Assembly: GCA_003214855.1 (NCBI GenBank)
Contig: QCLC01000007.1
Span: 20,726 to 84,725 of the forward strand
Length of the DNA stretch: 64,000 bases
DNA from: Prochlorococcus sp. AG-412-I05
Lineage (GTDB): Bacteria; Cyanobacteriota; Cyanobacteriia; PCC-6307; Cyanobiaceae
Reading direction: 5' to 3'
Both the position numbers and the translations under genes were made by a program. Positions within the stretch are counted from its first letter, which is position 1. Each line of letters opens with the position of its first letter. Below are positions 61,847 to 64,000 of the stretch, one piece after another. The notes under the pieces were generated by a model. That model saw only the letters and a program-made list of their open reading frames with translations, was not told the DNA's origin and did not search any database.

Positions 61847-62544
61847 GGTGTCGGCTTGCTGCAGAGATCTGATCTGCCAGCCTCGCTCAAAGCTGCATCG
61901 CGGATGCGGCAGCTGTCGCATATACCGCAGGCATGATCGCCTCCGCTGTAGCAGCTCCAAGTTTTTTCGATTGGTACGCCTAGCCGCAGCGCCTCTTGCA
62001 CAATCTGTTTCTTGTTCCAATCAATTAAAGGAGCCCAGAGTTGGATCCCATGTCCCTCACGGCCAGCTTTATTGGCCAGATCAGCCAAGGTCTGATAGGC
62101 CTTGAGATAGTCAGGTCTGCAGTCTGGGTAGCCGGAGTAGTCCATTGCATTGACCCCTAATACCAGCCCATTGGCATCCCGGGCTTCGGCAAGACTGAGG
62201 CCAATGGCAATGAAGACGGTGTTGCGTCCAGGGACGTAAGTGTTGGGGATCACTCCGTCAACGACTCCTTCACTGGGCACTGTTTGCGTTAGATCAGTGA
62301 GGGAGGAGCCTCCCCAACTGCCAAGGTTGACATTGATCACATGGTGTTCAGTGAGACCCATGTGGGCTGCTAGCTCGTTAGCGGCTTGCAGTTCTTTGTG
62401 ATGTCGTTGCCCGTAATCGAAGGAAAGTCCGATCACTTTTTGCCCAGCCTCTATGGCTAAAGCAGCGGCAGTCGCCGAATCAAGTCCGCCTGAGAGCAGG
62501 GCAATGGTTGTTGAGTGGATCATGTTGGCCATTCTGTTGTGCAC
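61843..62544 (-). CDS. queC: 7-cyano-7-deazaguanine synthase
   Basis: [39 protein letters not shown]-terminal [13 protein letters not shown]. Confidence 0.97.
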   Translation of the reverse strand: MHNRMANMIHSTTIALLSGGLDSATAAALAIEAGQKVIGLSFDYGQRHHKELQAANELAAHMGLTEHHVINVNLGSWGGSSLTDLTQTVPSEGVVDGVIPNTYVPGRNTVFIAIGLSLAEARDANGLVLGVNAMDYSGYPDCRPDYLKAYQTLADLANKAGREGHGIQLWAPLIDWNKKQIVQEALRLGVPIEKTWSCYSGGDHACGICDSCRIRDAALSEAGRSDLCSKPTP

Positions 62545-62576
62545 GTTGACGTGGCGTATTCATTCAGATCAGGCCT

Positions 62577-62830
62577 TTGTTTTGGCTTTTAGCCCTACTA
62601 GCGACGACAGGGGCAGCACCGTTAGGGGCCATCCCACCCCTTGATTGGACTGCTTATCCCTTGCCTGTGCAAGATCAGCAATGTTGGCTGATTCAGCTGC
62701 CTGGATGGCTGCCTCGCAGTTCTGACCCTGCAGTGTCTTCAAATCCTGCCGATTGGCGAGTTCAATTGATTGTCGGTTAAAACGTTCAGCTCGATTGCAA
62801 TCAGCAATCTTTAGTTGGTCATTGATTGAG
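62577..62830 (+). pseudogene. Ecotin-like serine protease inhibitor, interrupted
   Basis: LFWLLALLATTGAAPLGAIPPLDWTAYPLPVQDQQCWLIQLPGWLPRSSDPAVSSNPADWRVQLIVG*NVQLDCNQQSLVGH*; in-frame TAA at 62778-62780 inside a conserved-looking block. Confidence 0.6.
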
Positions 62831-62957
62831 GATGATGAGGCTCAATGGGATGACCAGGAAAGAACTTTTCTAAATTCCACCTCATGTTTCAGCTTGCCTG
62901 TAAAAACAGACATCAGTGCGATTTTCAGCTATAGAAACATTAGCCAAGAGCCTCTTA

Positions 62958-63302
62958 ATGTCAGAAGAACAACTCAAAGCCTTTTGGGAAGCAGTCCAGG
63001 CTGATACTTCGCTGCAGGAAAAGCTAAGGGCTACAACAGATGCTGATTCAATCGCCAGCATTGCCAAAGAGGCAGGTTTTGAGATTACTGCTGAAGAGGT
63101 CGAGGAAGCTCAATCTGAGCTGTCAGAAGAAGAGCTTAAGGGAGTTGCTGGTGGCTTTTCTTCAAGTTACAGAACGATCGGTGGAGCGAAGGGACGACCT
63201 AAGCGGGATGAGACGGCGGGGCCGTTAACTTTTGCTTGTACAGATAAGCGACCTAAGCGGGATGAGACGGCGGGGCCGTTAACTTTTGCTTGTACAGATT
63301 GA
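62958..63302 (+). CDS. Prochlorosin-type lanthipeptide precursor (Nif11-like leader, duplicated core)
   Basis: MSEEQLKAFWEAVQADTSLQEKLRATTDADSIASIAKEAGFEITAEEVEEAQSELSEEELKGVAGG | FSSSYRTIGGAKGRPKRDETAGPLTFACTDKRPKRDETAGPLTFACTD. Confidence 0.9.
   Translation: MSEEQLKAFWEAVQADTSLQEKLRATTDADSIASIAKEAGFEITAEEVEEAQSELSEEELKGVAGGFSSSYRTIGGAKGRPKRDETAGPLTFACTDKRPKRDETAGPLTFACTD
63195..63299 (+). repeat. Perfect 51-nt tandem repeat (54-nt period) within the lanthipeptide core
   Basis: 63195-63245 and 63249-63299 are identical (cgacctaagcgggatgagacggcggggccgttaacttttgcttgtacagat), separated by aag. Confidence 0.98.
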
Positions 63303-63473
63303 TCCGACTTCGGACAGCGCCGCACGCCAGTCCGGACCGCGCGACCACGCCAGTCGACCCGACTCCGCCCAGTGTCCGACTCCGTACTGTGCGATGCTTG
63401 CGACGACTGTGCGATGTCCGTCCGCAGCGCTGGGCATGAGGTGACATTGACCACTCCCCAAACCTACATACTC

Positions 63474-63505
63474 AAAGCCCCTGCAATCGCGGGGGCTTTT
63501 TATTT
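63474..63505 (+). terminator. Intrinsic terminator downstream of lanthipeptide precursor
   Basis: AAAGCCCC-TGCAATCGC-GGGGGCTTTTT. Confidence 0.8.
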
Positions 63506-63681
63506 CTTCAACCACCTCACTATTGGCTTGAAATAACCATCGATACCTGGCACGATTGTCTTTCGAAAAGTTGCCTTGATGCCTTATTTGGCATGCACTA
63601 ATCGGAAATAGTTTTTCGTATTCACAACAAATCTACCCTTAACTTAATCTGCTCTAAAGCTATTTATATTCCCTAACTTAA

Positions 63682-64000
63682 TCACCACAGATTGAGGCTT
63701 TGATCACCCTCTCTAATTCCATTTGTTTTTCTAAATCTCACCGCAACCTGATGCCAATCCTCAGGGATTTGATTGAGGCGAACATCCCAAGCCCAAGGTA
63801 ATTGCTGTTGGCCAGGAGAAACCCTCTTCTTTTTGCTTCTAGTTCTTGCACTGCTCACCAGTCGTTTGAGCATGCGGCTGCCCCAATGGCACTTAGGAGC
63901 GCCTTTGCCCTTATGGCGATAGTGCTTACAGAAATGCTCATAGCTCCTGGCACAACCATCAAGCGTTGCCGAGAGCTTTAAAAAGGCAGGGCTCCATTCA
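63682..64000 (-). mobile_element. C-terminal part of a probable transposase (IS200/RAYT-like), truncated by window edge
   Basis: Open reverse frame to the edge: EWSPAFLKLSATLDGCARSYEHFCKHYRHKGKGAPKCHWGSRMLKRLVSSARTRSKKKRVSPGQQQLPWAWDVRLNQIPEDWHQVAVRFRKTNGIREGDQSLNLW*. Confidence 0.4.

Noticed and set aside
63195-63299. Reading the 54-nt tandem repeat as a CRISPR or minisatellite array
   Set aside because: Only two units with a 3-nt separator, perfectly in frame within a lanthipeptide precursor; no spacers.
63167-63515. Minus-strand ORFs (95, 64 and 78 aa) over the lanthipeptide core and GC-rich tail
   Set aside because: They exist because the repeat and GC-rich tail lack stops on that strand; no homology-like features.

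Overview
The window is a 64 kb stretch of a marine picocyanobacterial chromosome. Gene content and order suggest a low-light Prochlorococcus (MIT9313/9303-like) or a close marine Synechococcus; this is inferred from memory, not from a search. Most of it is core genome: dnaN (truncated at the left edge), thrC, a UbiB/ABC1 kinase, recN, uvrA, sucrose-phosphate synthase, purT, mraY, argG, rpsF, aroE, dnaK, purU, clcA-like, acnB, DAHP synthase, a group-2 sigma factor, ppk, a nirA/focA nitrite block, cobA, a complete urease cluster (ureABCDEFG), the urea ABC transporter (urtABCDE), pabB/pabC-like genes and queC. The most notable locus is at the right end: a prochlorosin-type (Nif11-leader) lanthipeptide precursor whose core carries a perfect in-frame tandem duplication of a 17-aa module (RPKRDETAGPLTFACTD). 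It is followed by an anomalous GC-rich tail, a terminator and a probable transposase fragment. Other unannotated signals: a 47-aa small ORF between nirA and focA that twice repeats the C-terminal tail motif of NirA; a decayed ecotin-like gene; a multiply disrupted membrane-protein pseudogene; a high-GC mosaic segment covering recN and the 5' half of uvrA; a DnaA-box-like cluster upstream of dnaN (candidate oriC); a perfect 32-bp palindrome at the thrC upstream junction; a canonical NtcA promoter before urtA; and a ~105-bp direct repeat upstream of nirA. No rRNA, tRNA or CRISPR array was recognised.
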